DNA of 64,000 nucleotides from Halomicrobium zhouii. Lineage in GTDB: Archaea; Halobacteriota; Halobacteria; Halobacteriales; Haloarculaceae. Location: the NCBI RefSeq assembly GCF_900114435.1, contig NZ_FOZK01000003.1, positions 496,001 through 560,000 of the forward strand, in the 5' to 3' direction. The notes beneath the pieces were generated by a model. It was given only the letters and a program-made list of their open reading frames with translations. It made no database searches and had not been told where the DNA came from. Positions 33,123 through 41,624 of the stretch are shown here, piece by piece (positions within the stretch are counted from its first letter, which is position 1; each line of letters begins with the position of its first letter). The position numbers and the translations under genes were made by a program.

Positions 33123-35369
33123 ATGGGTTCGTGTATCATCTGCGGCACGTCTGTCGACGGTCACATTTGCGACCTTCACCAGGAAGACGTGCTGTTCGAG
33201 TTCCGTGGCGACCACCCGAATCAACTGACGAACAACCGCTACTATCGTGGCTCCGTGGACGGCTTCGCCGAGTTCGGCGTCTTCGTCGACATCGGTGACA
33301 GCGTCACCGGCCTGCTTCACCGGAGCGAACTGGACCGCCGCCTTGACTCCCTCGACTGGGACCCGGGCGACGAGGTGTTCGTGAAGGTCAAGAACGTCCG
33401 CGACAACGGCAACATCGACCTGGGCTGGTCGATCCGACAGGACGAGCGCGAGTTCCGCGGCGTCCTCGTCGACGACCCCGAGTTCGACCACGCCCGTCTC
33501 GCCGACGAGGTGGACGGAGCGGGAAACGGGAGTGAGGCGGCTGGCACGGACGCGTCGGAGGACGACGCCAGCCAGGTAACGGTCACCCAGTCGTCGCCCC
33601 CCGAGCAGTCCGAGCGCGACGACTCCCGGCAGGGGTCGACTGACGCTGGCGAATCCGGCCAGACCGCTTCGACCGGCGCGGCCGACGTGGAGGACGGCGC
33701 AGTCGACGACACCGACGACGAGCGCGTGGAGCAGGCCGCGAGCGCCATCGCCGAGAGCAGTACCGGCGACGCCGCGAGCGAAGGCGCCAGTTCGGCCGAC
33801 GACCGGAACGGCTCCGACGTCGCCGAGACCGCAACGGCCGGCGGCGCCGTCGTCCAGGAGCGCGAGTACGAGCGCGTGCAGATCGGCGACCTCGAGGACC
33901 GCGTCGGCGACGACGTCCGCCTCGAGGGCGAGGTGACCAACGTCCGCCAGACGAGCGGCCCGACGGTGTTCGAGGTCCGCGACGAGACGGGGACGGTCGA
34001 CTGCGCCGCCTTCGTCGAAGCCGGCGTGCGCGCCTACCCCGAAGTCGAGGAGGACGACGTCGTCCGCCTGGACGGCGAGGTCCGCGACCGGCGCGGCGAA
34101 CTGCAGGTCGAGACCGAGTCGCTCGAGGCGCTCGAAGCCGACGAGCGCGAGACGGTCGAAGAGCGGATGGCCGACGCGCTCGACGCGCGGGCCCGCCCCG
34201 ACGCCGTCGACCCGCTGGCCGACGACCCGGCCATCGAGGGACTGAGCGACAGTCTCGTCGAGGCCGCGACGGCCATCCGCAAGGCCGTCATCACCGACCG
34301 CCCGGTCATCGTCCGCCACTCCGCGACGGCCGACGGCTACGTCGCCGGCGTCGCCATCGAACGCGCGACATTGCCCCTCGTCCGCGAGGAGCACCGCCGC
34401 GCCGACGCCGAGTACCACTACTTCGACCGGCGGCCCCTGGAGGGCGGCGTCTACGACATGGACGACGCCACCAAGGACGCCACCCAGATGCTGGAGAACC
34501 GCGAGCGACACGACGAGAAGGTGCCGCTGTTCGTCTTCGTCGCCGCCGGCGGCACCCGCGAGAGCCTCGACGGCTTCGAACTGCTGGACGTCTACGGCGC
34601 GCCGCGGGTCGTCCTCGACGACGCCGACGCCGACGACGAGGTGGTCGAGTCCGTCGACACCATCCTCAGCCCGGCGCTCTCGGACTCGCCGGAGACCACC
34701 GCGACGGCGCTGGCCGCCAACGTCGCCGCCCACGTCAACGAGGACGTCCGGGCCGACCTGGAGCACCTCCCCGCCGTGAGCTTCTGGGACGACACGCCCG
34801 AGGCGTACCTCGACGCCGCCGCCGACGCCGGCTACGACGCCGACGCGGTCCGCCAGCTCCGTGAAGCCGTCGCGCTGGAGGCGTTCTACCAGTCCTACGA
34901 GGACAAGCGCGAACTCGTCATCGACCTGCTGTTCGGCGACGACGAGACGGACGTCGGCGGCCTCGCCGCCAACATCGCCGAGCAGTTCCGGACGAAACTC
35001 GACACCGAGGTCGAGACGGCCAGCGCGAACCTCGACGTCGACACCGTCGGCGACGTCGACGTCGCCATCCTCGACACGGCGGCGTTCACCCACGGCTACG
35101 ACTTCCCGCCGTCGACGCTCCTGCTCGACGAACTGTACCGTCAGCAGAGCGACGACGTGGACGTCCTCGTCGGCCTCGACACGGACACGCTATACGTCCG
35201 CACCGACGACCACGTCGACGTCCACCAGGTCGCCTGGGACGTCGCCGAGCGCGTCCCCGACGCGGGCGTGAGCGCGCGAAGTGCGCGCGAGCAGAGCATC
35301 CGGTTCCTCGCCGGCGAGCGCGACGACGTGCTGGACGCGACGCTCGACGTCGTCGCCGGCACGCAGTAA
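33123..35369 (+). CDS. DHH-family/OB-fold protein with degenerate catalytic motifs
   Basis: A 748-residue soluble protein. Order: zinc knuckle (CIICGTSVDGHICDLH), S1-like OB fold (YYRGSVDGFAEFGVFVDIGDSVTGLLHRSEL), a 120-residue acidic linker, an RPA/tRNA-type OB fold (VRLEGEVTNVRQTSGPTVFEVRDETGTVDCAAF, about 258-300) and a RecJ-like DHH/DHHA1 half. The first DHH motif reads HSATADGY (399-406) instead of H-x-DxDG, and the second reads VVLDDADADD (about 497-506) instead of DHH, so metal-dependent nuclease activity may be lost. Probably a nucleic-acid-binding relative of archaeal RecJ/GAN; role in replication or RNA decay is inferred. Confidence 0.85.
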   Translation: MGSCIICGTSVDGHICDLHQEDVLFEFRGDHPNQLTNNRYYRGSVDGFAEFGVFVDIGDSVTGLLHRSELDRRLDSLDWDPGDEVFVKVKNVRDNGNIDLGWSIRQDEREFRGVLVDDPEFDHARLADEVDGAGNGSEAAGTDASEDDASQVTVTQSSPPEQSERDDSRQGSTDAGESGQTASTGAADVEDGAVDDTDDERVEQAASAIAESSTGDAASEGASSADDRNGSDVAETATAGGAVVQEREYERVQIGDLEDRVGDDVRLEGEVTNVRQTSGPTVFEVRDETGTVDCAAFVEAGVRAYPEVEEDDVVRLDGEVRDRRGELQVETESLEALEADERETVEERMADALDARARPDAVDPLADDPAIEGLSDSLVEAATAIRKAVITDRPVIVRHSATADGYVAGVAIERATLPLVREEHRRADAEYHYFDRRPLEGGVYDMDDATKDATQMLENRERHDEKVPLFVFVAAGGTRESLDGFELLDVYGAPRVVLDDADADDEVVESVDTILSPALSDSPETTATALAANVAAHVNEDVRADLEHLPAVSFWDDTPEAYLDAAADAGYDADAVRQLREAVALEAFYQSYEDKRELVIDLLFGDDETDVGGLAANIAEQFRTKLDTEVETASANLDVDTVGDVDVAILDTAAFTHGYDFPPSTLLLDELYRQQSDDVDVLVGLDTDTLYVRTDDHVDVHQVAWDVAERVPDAGVSARSAREQSIRFLAGERDDVLDATLDVVAGTQ

Positions 35370-35489
35370 CGGACCACCTTCCTCCGGCTCGCTTCGCTCG
35401 CCAGTGACGACGCTCACGGTCGTTTCCGGATGTGAACGCCTCCCAGCCCGGGGAATGATTCAAGGGGTACTGCCGGGTACCGTCGCGGC

Positions 35490-35984
35490 ATGTCAGACGA
35501 CCAGCTCGTCGACGAGGCAGACCTGGAGTGGAGCGACGTGGAACACGGCGACCACGAGTTCCGGCGGAAGCAACTCGGCGCGGCGACTGCCGGCGACGAA
35601 CTCGGCTGTAGTCTGTACGAACTACCCGAGGGCAAGCAGGACTGGCTCCGCCACTACCACGAAGGCAACGAAGAGGCACTCTTCGTGCTCTCCGGGACTG
35701 GGACTATCTCTCTCGGGCCCGACGCCGAGGAACACGACCTCTCGGCAGGGGACTACGTCGCGCTCCCGCGCGGCGAAGCGGGAACCCACGCCATCGAAGG
35801 CGGCGAGGGCGGCCTGCGCTACCTGATGATGTCGACGATGAACGAGCCCGATATTACTGTCTATCCCGACGACGACAAAGTGGGACTGTACGCCGGGAGC
35901 GCTCCGGGCGGAGCGAAGGACGAGCGGACGCTCTCGACGTACCTCGACCGCAACGCGGAAGTGGCGTACTGGGACGAAGAGTGA
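35490..35984 (+). CDS. Cupin-domain protein
   Basis: A 164-residue protein with a single cupin barrel. First motif WLRHYHEGNEEALFVLSGTGTISLG (His/His/Glu metal ligands in HYHEGNEE), second motif GDYVALPRGEAGTHAIEGGEGGLRYLMM (His ligand). Such proteins bind a metal and act as sugar isomerases, dioxygenases or simple binding proteins; the substrate cannot be told. The C-terminal NEPDITVYPDDDKVGLYAGSAPGG is typical of this haloarchaeal and bacterial cupin group. Confidence 0.9.
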   Translation: MSDDQLVDEADLEWSDVEHGDHEFRRKQLGAATAGDELGCSLYELPEGKQDWLRHYHEGNEEALFVLSGTGTISLGPDAEEHDLSAGDYVALPRGEAGTHAIEGGEGGLRYLMMSTMNEPDITVYPDDDKVGLYAGSAPGGAKDERTLSTYLDRNAEVAYWDEE

Positions 35985-36353
35985 CTGGGGACGTAGCGCG
36001 TGGATCGATCGGTCAGCAGGTGAAGGCGTCTGCGGAGGGGTAGTACTACAACGGGATTGCTGGGGAAAACAGCCTGAAAGCCCTCGCCTTGCTTGGCGGC
36101 GGAGCCGACCTCCCGCTCGCGATCGCTGAGCGGGATACCCTCACGTCCGTTCGGGTAGGGCTCGCTGATCGACAGCCCCGTCGTGTGGAGACGCGCCCCA
36201 AACCGCCGGATTGGTGTCGGTGTACGCTCGTTCTCCCAGACGTCCTGGCTGTCCATTACCAGGGTTCTCCGAGCAGGTCTGCGAGTGACGTGAACACCTC
36301 TCGCAACGGCCTGCTCACTTCTCAATCCCTTCAACTACACAGTGGTCCCCGGG
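35985..36353. other. Intergenic region, partial repeat relic possible
   Basis: About 370 bases with no supported gene. The segment from 36074, GAAAGCCCTCG, matches the first 11 bases of the dispersed element ends at 17675 and 37863, but the sequence after it (CCTTGCTTGGCGGCGG) does not follow them. It may be a decayed third copy or a chance match. The region closes the downstream side of the dehydratase gene. Confidence 0.4.
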
Positions 36354-37481
36354 TTACCACTCGGAAATACTACCGTCCTTCCGGCGCACGACCGGCGCAT
36401 CCCACGCGTCCTCGGTCGCCATCTCACGCACGAAGTCTTCGTCGACCTCGATGCCTAGTCCGGGGGCGCTGGGGAGGTCGACGTACCCCTGGTCGTCGTG
36501 CTCGAAGACGCTCATATCCGTGAGGTAGTTCGGGACGTCCTCGTTCAACACGATCTGCTCCTGGATGATCGCGTTCTGCGTGCAGGCGTCCACCTGAAGG
36601 CTTGCTGCGAGCGCGACCGAACTCAGCGGCGAGTGAGGCGCGAGCGCCACGTCGTACGTTTCGGCCATACTCGCTATCTTCCGGAGTTCCGTGATTCCAC
36701 CGGCGTGGGAAATGTCTGGCTGGATGACGTCGACGGCGCCGCTTTCGAGGAGGGTTTTGAACTCCCAGCGTCCGTACAACCGCTCGCCGGTCGCGAGAGG
36801 GACGTTTGTTCGCTCAGCGAGGTCCGGGAGCAGGTCGTTCTTTTCCGGGCCGAGGAGTTCCTCGTAGAACATCGGGTCGAACTCTTCGAGCTCGCCGACG
36901 AGTCGCTTTGCCATCGGTTTCGACGGTTTGCCGTGGAAGTCCAACATCAGGTCCACGTCGTCGCCGACAGCCTCGCGCATCGTTCGCACGTTCTCGCGGG
37001 CCTCCTCGACGGCCGGAGTCCGGTCGATGTGTTCGAGATCGACGCCGGGTCCGCTTTTGATCGCACTGAACCCCTCCTCGACACGGCTGCGCGCAGCGTC
37101 TCCGAGGTCATCCCCGCTGACGTGGGCGTACAGTTTGATCCGCTCGCGGGCCTTCCCGCCGAGTAATTCGTAGACGGGTTCCCCCAGCGCCTTCCCTTTG
37201 ATGTCCCAGAGCGCCTGATCGATGCCCGAGAGCGCACTCATCAGGACCGCACCGCCGCGGTAGAAGCCGCTGCGGTACATCTGCTGCCAGAGCAGTTCGA
37301 TGTCGTAGGGGTCAGCACCGACAATGTAGGTGTCCATCAGCTCCCGAACCGCCTCAGCGGCCGTCTGCGCCCGTCCTTCCAGGACTGGTTCGCCCCATCC
37401 GACGAGGCCATCGTTCGTCTCGACCTTCAACAGCAATGAGCGCGGCGGTACCTCAAACAGCTCGTAGTCGGTTACTTCCAT
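36354..37481 (-). CDS. dgoD: Galactonate dehydratase-like enolase-superfamily enzyme
   Basis: A 375-residue member of the mandelate racemase group, close to D-galactonate dehydratase, which converts galactonate to 2-keto-3-deoxygalactonate. Capping domain 1-110; barrel with metal ligands Asp181 (LDFHGKPSKPMAKRL), Glu207/208 and Glu233 (TGERLYGRWEFK), the general acid His183, Asp256 (QPDISHAGGITE) and His283 (LAPHSPLSSVALAA). The usual FIEEP strand reads FYEELLGPEK. Start ATG at 37481 follows a TATA-like box at 37503-37510. Other acid-sugar dehydratases are possible. It sits alone beside a dispersed repeat. Confidence 0.85.
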   Translation of the reverse strand: MEVTDYELFEVPPRSLLLKVETNDGLVGWGEPVLEGRAQTAAEAVRELMDTYIVGADPYDIELLWQQMYRSGFYRGGAVLMSALSGIDQALWDIKGKALGEPVYELLGGKARERIKLYAHVSGDDLGDAARSRVEEGFSAIKSGPGVDLEHIDRTPAVEEARENVRTMREAVGDDVDLMLDFHGKPSKPMAKRLVGELEEFDPMFYEELLGPEKNDLLPDLAERTNVPLATGERLYGRWEFKTLLESGAVDVIQPDISHAGGITELRKIASMAETYDVALAPHSPLSSVALAASLQVDACTQNAIIQEQIVLNEDVPNYLTDMSVFEHDDQGYVDLPSAPGLGIEVDEDFVREMATEDAWDAPVVRRKDGSISEW

Positions 37482-37502
37482 ACATCGGCTCCAGAGTGAA
37501 CC

Positions 37503-37510
37503 CTCAAATA
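37503..37510 (-). promoter_or_regulatory. Putative TATA box of the dehydratase gene
   Basis: Minus-strand TATTTGAG lies 22-29 bases upstream of the ATG at 37481, indicating a leaderless transcript. Confidence 0.55.
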
Positions 37511-37582
37511 GATATGTGCAGGTGAAATACTGAGCTGCTGGCTGGTTCGTACTTCTCGCAGCGAGCACAGACGCAAACACGT

Positions 37583-37863
37583 CGATAGCCCTCGGCGCGC
37601 TCGCGGTGAAACGCACTCGCGATTGGACCGCCACCCTCCCCGGTCGCTCGCCGTCCGGCCAGCGACACGCTTCCTGACCGCTCGGCAACCGCCCGGCCGG
37701 GAGCGGCGTTCATGCCGCGACCGGGGGAAGGGCAGGGTTGCGGTGCGGGACCTGGAGGACTGAAAGGGCGAGGTGGGCTCCGGGAACCCGGGCGCAGTAA
37801 GCACCGCAACGGAGTGAGGAGCGCAGCAAGCCCCGGGACCGGAGCACACCGAGGGCTTTCTGG
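37583..37863. repeat. Dispersed repeat element, copy 2 (281 bases)
   Basis: Reverse-orientation homologue of the element at 17675-18125. Its right end (GAGGGCTTTCTGG, to 37863) and left end (ATAGCCCTCGGCGCGCTC, from 37585) form an imperfect inverted repeat. Reading the minus strand it shares with copy 1 the run of blocks AGAAAGCCCTCGG, CGGTCCCGGGGC, GCCCGGGTTCCCGGA, CTCGCCCTTTCAGTCC, CCTGCCCTTCCCC, CGCTCCCGGCCG and AATCGCGAG in order. No convincing coding potential. Confidence 0.8.
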
Positions 37864-37911
37864 TTGTTTGCGGTCTCGTTTCTTCCAGCACCAGCCCAGA
37901 AGAACCACCCC

Positions 37912-37926
37912 CTCACTACACACACT
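37912..37926 (+). promoter_or_regulatory. Motif CTCACTACACACACT upstream of elp3
   Basis: Identical to the 15-mer at 18173-18187, at nearly the same distance from the end of its repeat (49 bases) and from the downstream start codon (92 bases). A TATA-like CCTTATTC follows at 37978-37985. Confidence 0.5.
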
Positions 37927-38018
37927 CAACTAAACGATTCGAGCTGACTCTGAGAACACCTTTCCTCGGAGCGATACCCTTATTCGCGCGAAACGACCAC
38001 ATCCAGGCAACCGAACCG

Positions 38019-39710
38019 ATGAGTACCGAGACGACAGACCCCACGGAGACGGAGGCATTCGAGCAGGTCTGTGAGGAACTCGTCTCGCGAATCCTCGCGG
38101 GCGACCTGGAACGCGACGACGTCGAGAGCGCGAAGATGGAGGTGTGCTCGGAGTACTCCGCGCCCAAGGTCCCCAAGAACTCGGAGCTGATGGACTACGT
38201 CCCGAACGAGCAGCGCGAAGAGTTAGAGGAGGTCCTCCAGCGCAAGCCCGTCCGGACCGCGTCGGGCGTCTCTCCCATCGCCATCATGACCTCGCCGAAG
38301 CGGTGTCCCCACGGGAAGTGTCTCTACTGCCCCGGCGGCCCCGACTCGGAGTTCTCGTCGTCGCAGTCCTACACCGGCCACGAGCCCGCGGCCGCGCGCG
38401 GCGAGCAGAACGACTACGACCCCTACGGCCAGGTGACGCTGCGGCTCAACCAGTTGCGACAGATCGGTCACCCCGTCGACAAGGCCGAGTTGATCCTGAT
38501 GGGCGGGACGATGACGGCCCGGTCACACGACTACCAGGAGTGGTTCGTCAAGCGCGCGCTGGAGGCGATGAACGACTTCGACGTCGACGCGCCGCCCGAA
38601 CCCGCCGAGGGCGTCAGCTTCGCCGAGGACCCCGACGAGTACGAGTTCCGCTACCTGGAGGACGTCGTCGCGGAGAACGAGACGGCCGACGTGCGCAACG
38701 TCGCGACGACGTTCGAGACCAAGCCCGACTGGTGCGACCCCGAGCAGATCGACCGGATGCTCGATCTGGGGGGCACCAAGGTCGAGGTTGGCGTCCAGAC
38801 CACGTTCGAGCGGATCAACCGCGAGATGCACCGCGGCCACGGTACGCAGGACTCCATCGACGCCAACCGACGGCTCCGGGATTCGGGGTTCAAGGTCGGC
38901 TTCCACATGATGCCCGGCCAGCCCGGGATGTCCAAGGAGATGTGCCTGGAGGACTTCCGGCGCATCTTCGAGAACTCCGACTGGCGGCCCGACTACCTCA
39001 AGATCTACCCGACGCTCGTCGTCGAGGGCACCGTCACCTACGACTGGTACCGCAAGGACGAGTTCCAGCCCCTGGAGAACGAGGAGGCCGCCGAACTCGT
39101 CGCCGAGATCAAGGACATGATCCCCCGATACACGCGCCTCCAGCGCGTCCAGCGCGACATCCCCGCGGACTTCATCGAGGGCGGCGTCTGGAAGTCCAAC
39201 CTCCGCCAGCTGGCCCGCCAGCGCATGGCGGAACACGGCTGGACCTGCGACTGCGTCCGCTGTCGCGAGGTCGGGATGAACGACGAGGACCCGGAGAACG
39301 TCGAACTGGACGTGATGACCTACGAGTCCGGCGGCGGCACGGAGCACTTCATCTCCTTCGAGGACTTCGAGAAGGACCTCCTGGTTGGGTTCTGTCGACT
39401 CCGGTTCCCGAACGACCCCGTGCGACGGGAACTCGACGACGCCGCAATCGTCCGCGAACTCCACGTCTACGGGAGTCAGGTCGGCGTCGGGAGCGTAGCA
39501 CAGAGCGCCGAGGACCAGTCCGGCGACGACGCCGTCGGCCAGCACCAGCACCGCGGCTACGGCCGCCGCCTGCTGGCGACGGCCGAGGAGCTGGCGGCCG
39601 ACGCCGGCTACGCGAAGCTCGCCGTCATCTCCGGTATCGGCGTGCGCGAGTACTACCGGGAGAAGCTCGGGTATCGCCAGGACGGGCCGTACGTCTCGAA
39701 GCGGTTGTGA
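38019..39710 (+). CDS. elp3: tRNA uridine-34 carboxymethylating enzyme Elp3
   Basis: A 563-residue cytosolic enzyme that installs the 5-carboxymethyl-type modification on wobble uridine of tRNAs, using acetyl-CoA and SAM. Radical SAM domain with the 4Fe-4S motif C96-x4-C101-x2-C104 (RCPHGKCLYCPGGP), SYTGHEPAAARG, VGVQTTFERINREMHRGH, FHMMPGQPGMS, TLVVEGT; then a zinc-type region (CDCVRCREVG) and a C-terminal GNAT acetyltransferase domain (HRGYGRRLLATAEELAADAGY, GVREYYREKLGY). Complete length. It is preceded by repeat copy 2. Confidence 0.97.
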   Translation: MSTETTDPTETEAFEQVCEELVSRILAGDLERDDVESAKMEVCSEYSAPKVPKNSELMDYVPNEQREELEEVLQRKPVRTASGVSPIAIMTSPKRCPHGKCLYCPGGPDSEFSSSQSYTGHEPAAARGEQNDYDPYGQVTLRLNQLRQIGHPVDKAELILMGGTMTARSHDYQEWFVKRALEAMNDFDVDAPPEPAEGVSFAEDPDEYEFRYLEDVVAENETADVRNVATTFETKPDWCDPEQIDRMLDLGGTKVEVGVQTTFERINREMHRGHGTQDSIDANRRLRDSGFKVGFHMMPGQPGMSKEMCLEDFRRIFENSDWRPDYLKIYPTLVVEGTVTYDWYRKDEFQPLENEEAAELVAEIKDMIPRYTRLQRVQRDIPADFIEGGVWKSNLRQLARQRMAEHGWTCDCVRCREVGMNDEDPENVELDVMTYESGGGTEHFISFEDFEKDLLVGFCRLRFPNDPVRRELDDAAIVRELHVYGSQVGVGSVAQSAEDQSGDDAVGQHQHRGYGRRLLATAEELAADAGYAKLAVISGIGVREYYREKLGYRQDGPYVSKRL

Positions 39711-39885
39711 GCGGATGCTTGTATCGCGGGACGGGCTAATTGGACGTAATGGCTCAGATCCTCCGTAGCGAAGGGACCCTCGGCGGAGATCCCAGAATCG
39801 AGGGGGATCCGCATCGGGGTGCTACAGTAGACGCACGTATGCATCGACGAAATGTGAGAGTGCACCCCGGTCGGCTTGCGCAGGT

Positions 39886-40326
39886 TCAGTCCTCTACGGG
39901 GGCGTGTTCGTCGTAGTACCGCACGAGGACGTCGAGGTAGACGAGTTTACACGAGAGTGCGATCCCACTGCCAAGCGCTGTCACTCGTGGATTATGTTTG
40001 TACGCTCCATAGAGACCGTAGCAGTACGCGATGGCGTTCAGCCCGTTGAGAAGACCGGGCAGATTGGCCTCGAATACCTCGTGGCCGTCTTCGAGCCAGA
40101 GTTGCTCTCCCAGGACGCTCCGGCTTATCCACGCGTCCTTGCTTTCGGGCTCCGGGAAGAGAATCGGATTGAGAAGAACGTAAAGCAGCGTCAGGCCGAC
40201 CATCCGCCAGTCCCGACGGTACAGACCGAGCAGTAAGACTGGCCCCATCGGGAGGCGAGTATAGCCACTCCACGGATTCGTATGCCGAGCCCAGAAATCC
40301 TCTCCGAGAAGGTCGGTTAGTGCCAT
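39886..40326 (-). CDS. DUF6653-type membrane protein
   Basis: A 146-residue protein with amphipathic N-terminus (LGEDFWARHTNPWSGYTRLPMGPVLLLGLYRR), two or three hydrophobic helices (MVGLTLLYVLLNPILFPEP, LLNGLNAIAYCYGLYGAY, ALSCKLVYLDVLVRYY) and EDGHEVFEANLP. FWxRHxNPWSGxTR is a hallmark of the DUF6653 family. Function unknown. ATG at 40326 is chosen; upstream codons are non-acidic. Base composition is less GC-rich than that of the neighbours. Confidence 0.8.
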   Translation of the reverse strand: MALTDLLGEDFWARHTNPWSGYTRLPMGPVLLLGLYRRDWRMVGLTLLYVLLNPILFPEPESKDAWISRSVLGEQLWLEDGHEVFEANLPGLLNGLNAIAYCYGLYGAYKHNPRVTALGSGIALSCKLVYLDVLVRYYDEHAPVED

Positions 40327-40455
40327 AGTGGAGGTGGACGAACGCCTCCCATTAATTTGTTGCACACACGTTCTGTGGTGAACGAGGCGTGCTTTCCCTG
40401 TACTGACTGAACCAGGTGAGAGTATATCATCTGCCACAGGTTTCGACAGAACCGA

Positions 40456-40804
40456 ATGCAGTTTCTGACCGACGAGCACGTTCCGAGAGTATTCATCTCG
40501 GCGCTCTGTTCGAACGGTCACGAGGTGCTGAGGGCTAACGGCGCTCTCGGCGAGGGGACTGACGACGAGCAACAGATCGAATTCTGCGCCGACGACGGTC
40601 GAATCCCGGGACGAACGACAAGAAGAATTTTGCGGGACCCCTGTCCGAGTCCGTCGACTACGACGGAATCTTTGTCTACACAGAGCCGGCCTGCTCCGCG
40701 ACGACCCAGAAAGCGTCGTTCGCGCGGTCGAGCGAGGACTGTCACAGAACCCGCCGACAAAATTCACGACCGAACTGGTCTGGCTCGACCAGTGGTTATC
40801 GTAG
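40456..40804 (+). pseudogene. Frameshifted DUF5615/PIN-like toxin remnant
   Basis: Three consecutive frames together give a complete PIN-like DUF5615 protein: MQFLTDEHVPRVFISALCSNGHEVLRANG (from 40456), then TNDKKNFAGPLSESVDYDGIFVYTE in the second frame (codons from 40611), then LLRDDPESVVRAVERGLSQNPPTKF and ending LVWLDQWLS with TAG at 40802-40804 in the third. Two separate one-base losses (near 40600 and 40686-40691) explain this. The acidic residues expected for a nuclease (LTDEHV and TNDKKNF) remain. No antitoxin is recognisable upstream. Sequencing error is possible but would have to occur twice. Confidence 0.75.
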
Positions 40805-40882
40805 TCGAGGCAGGGTGACAAGGGGACGTTCAGCGCCACAATACGCCGCCGTTTTGACCCTTGACCCGCTAGTCAGCCAGTA

Positions 40883-41572
40883 ATGGCACGGAAGCTGGCG
40901 GACGGGGCCTGGTACCTGGACCTTGGGCTGATCCCGCCGTTCGCCTCGAACTCCTTTCTCGTCGACGACGGCGACCTCACACTGGTCGACGCCGGCCTCT
41001 GGTGGAATGAGCCCTCCGTGCGCGACGAACTCGCCGACGCGGGCTACGCCGTCGGTGATCTGGACAGGGTTCTCATCACCCACTACGACCTCGACCACGT
41101 CGGCGGGCTGAAGCGCCTCCTCCCGGAGTTCGACGGTCCAGTCTACCTCGGCCGGCCCGATTACGACTTCCTCAATCACGACTCACACCCCCAGTGGGCC
41201 CACCACAAGGGCCTGTTCCACCGCGTGACGCGTCGGCTGTTCCCGCTCCCCGGCGAGATGGACGTCCGCCCCGTCGACGACGGCGACCGCGTCGGAAAGT
41301 TCACGGTCTACCTGACGCCAGGGCACAACCCGGGCCACGCCGTCTACGTCCACGACAGCGGGGTGGCATTTCTCGGTGACCTCGTCTGGGAGGACGAGGG
41401 CGCGCTCACCCCACCGTTCTGGCTCGACTCGTACGATATGCGAGAATTACGGGAGAGCATCCGTGACCTGGCCGAGCGGACGGGTCCGTTCGATATCGCC
41501 GCGATGGCCCACGGCGAACCGATTCGATCCGGTGGGGACGATGCCCTGCTCGCGCTGGCCGAACGTCTGTGA
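40883..41572 (+). CDS. MBL-fold metallo-hydrolase
   Basis: A 229-residue protein. Metallo-beta-lactamase motif ITHYDLDHVGGL (HxxxDH; first His of the usual HxHxDH is Tyr-shifted), TPGHNPGHAVYVHDSGVAFLGDLVWEDEG and the last metal His in AMAHGEPIR. Homologues hydrolyse thioesters, lactones or glutathione adducts. It follows directly after the decayed toxin on the same strand and has a weak TATA block (GTTTTGA, about 40852-40858) 25-31 bases before the ATG. Confidence 0.9.
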   Translation: MARKLADGAWYLDLGLIPPFASNSFLVDDGDLTLVDAGLWWNEPSVRDELADAGYAVGDLDRVLITHYDLDHVGGLKRLLPEFDGPVYLGRPDYDFLNHDSHPQWAHHKGLFHRVTRRLFPLPGEMDVRPVDDGDRVGKFTVYLTPGHNPGHAVYVHDSGVAFLGDLVWEDEGALTPPFWLDSYDMRELRESIRDLAERTGPFDIAAMAHGEPIRSGGDDALLALAERL

Positions 41573-41624
41573 TTCGTGTACAGAGATAGAGTGCATCTCT
41601 TCCGGATCGACGTAGTTGACCTGC

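Noticed and set aside
36074-36130. Third copy of the dispersed repeat
   Set aside because: Only 11 bases match an element end; too short to call a copy, so it is mentioned only as a possible relic.
39653-39865. Short minus-strand ORF with a CxxC motif (MHTCVYCSTPM)
   Set aside because: Overlaps the 3' end of elp3, shows no codon bias or second cysteine pair, and no context supports it.
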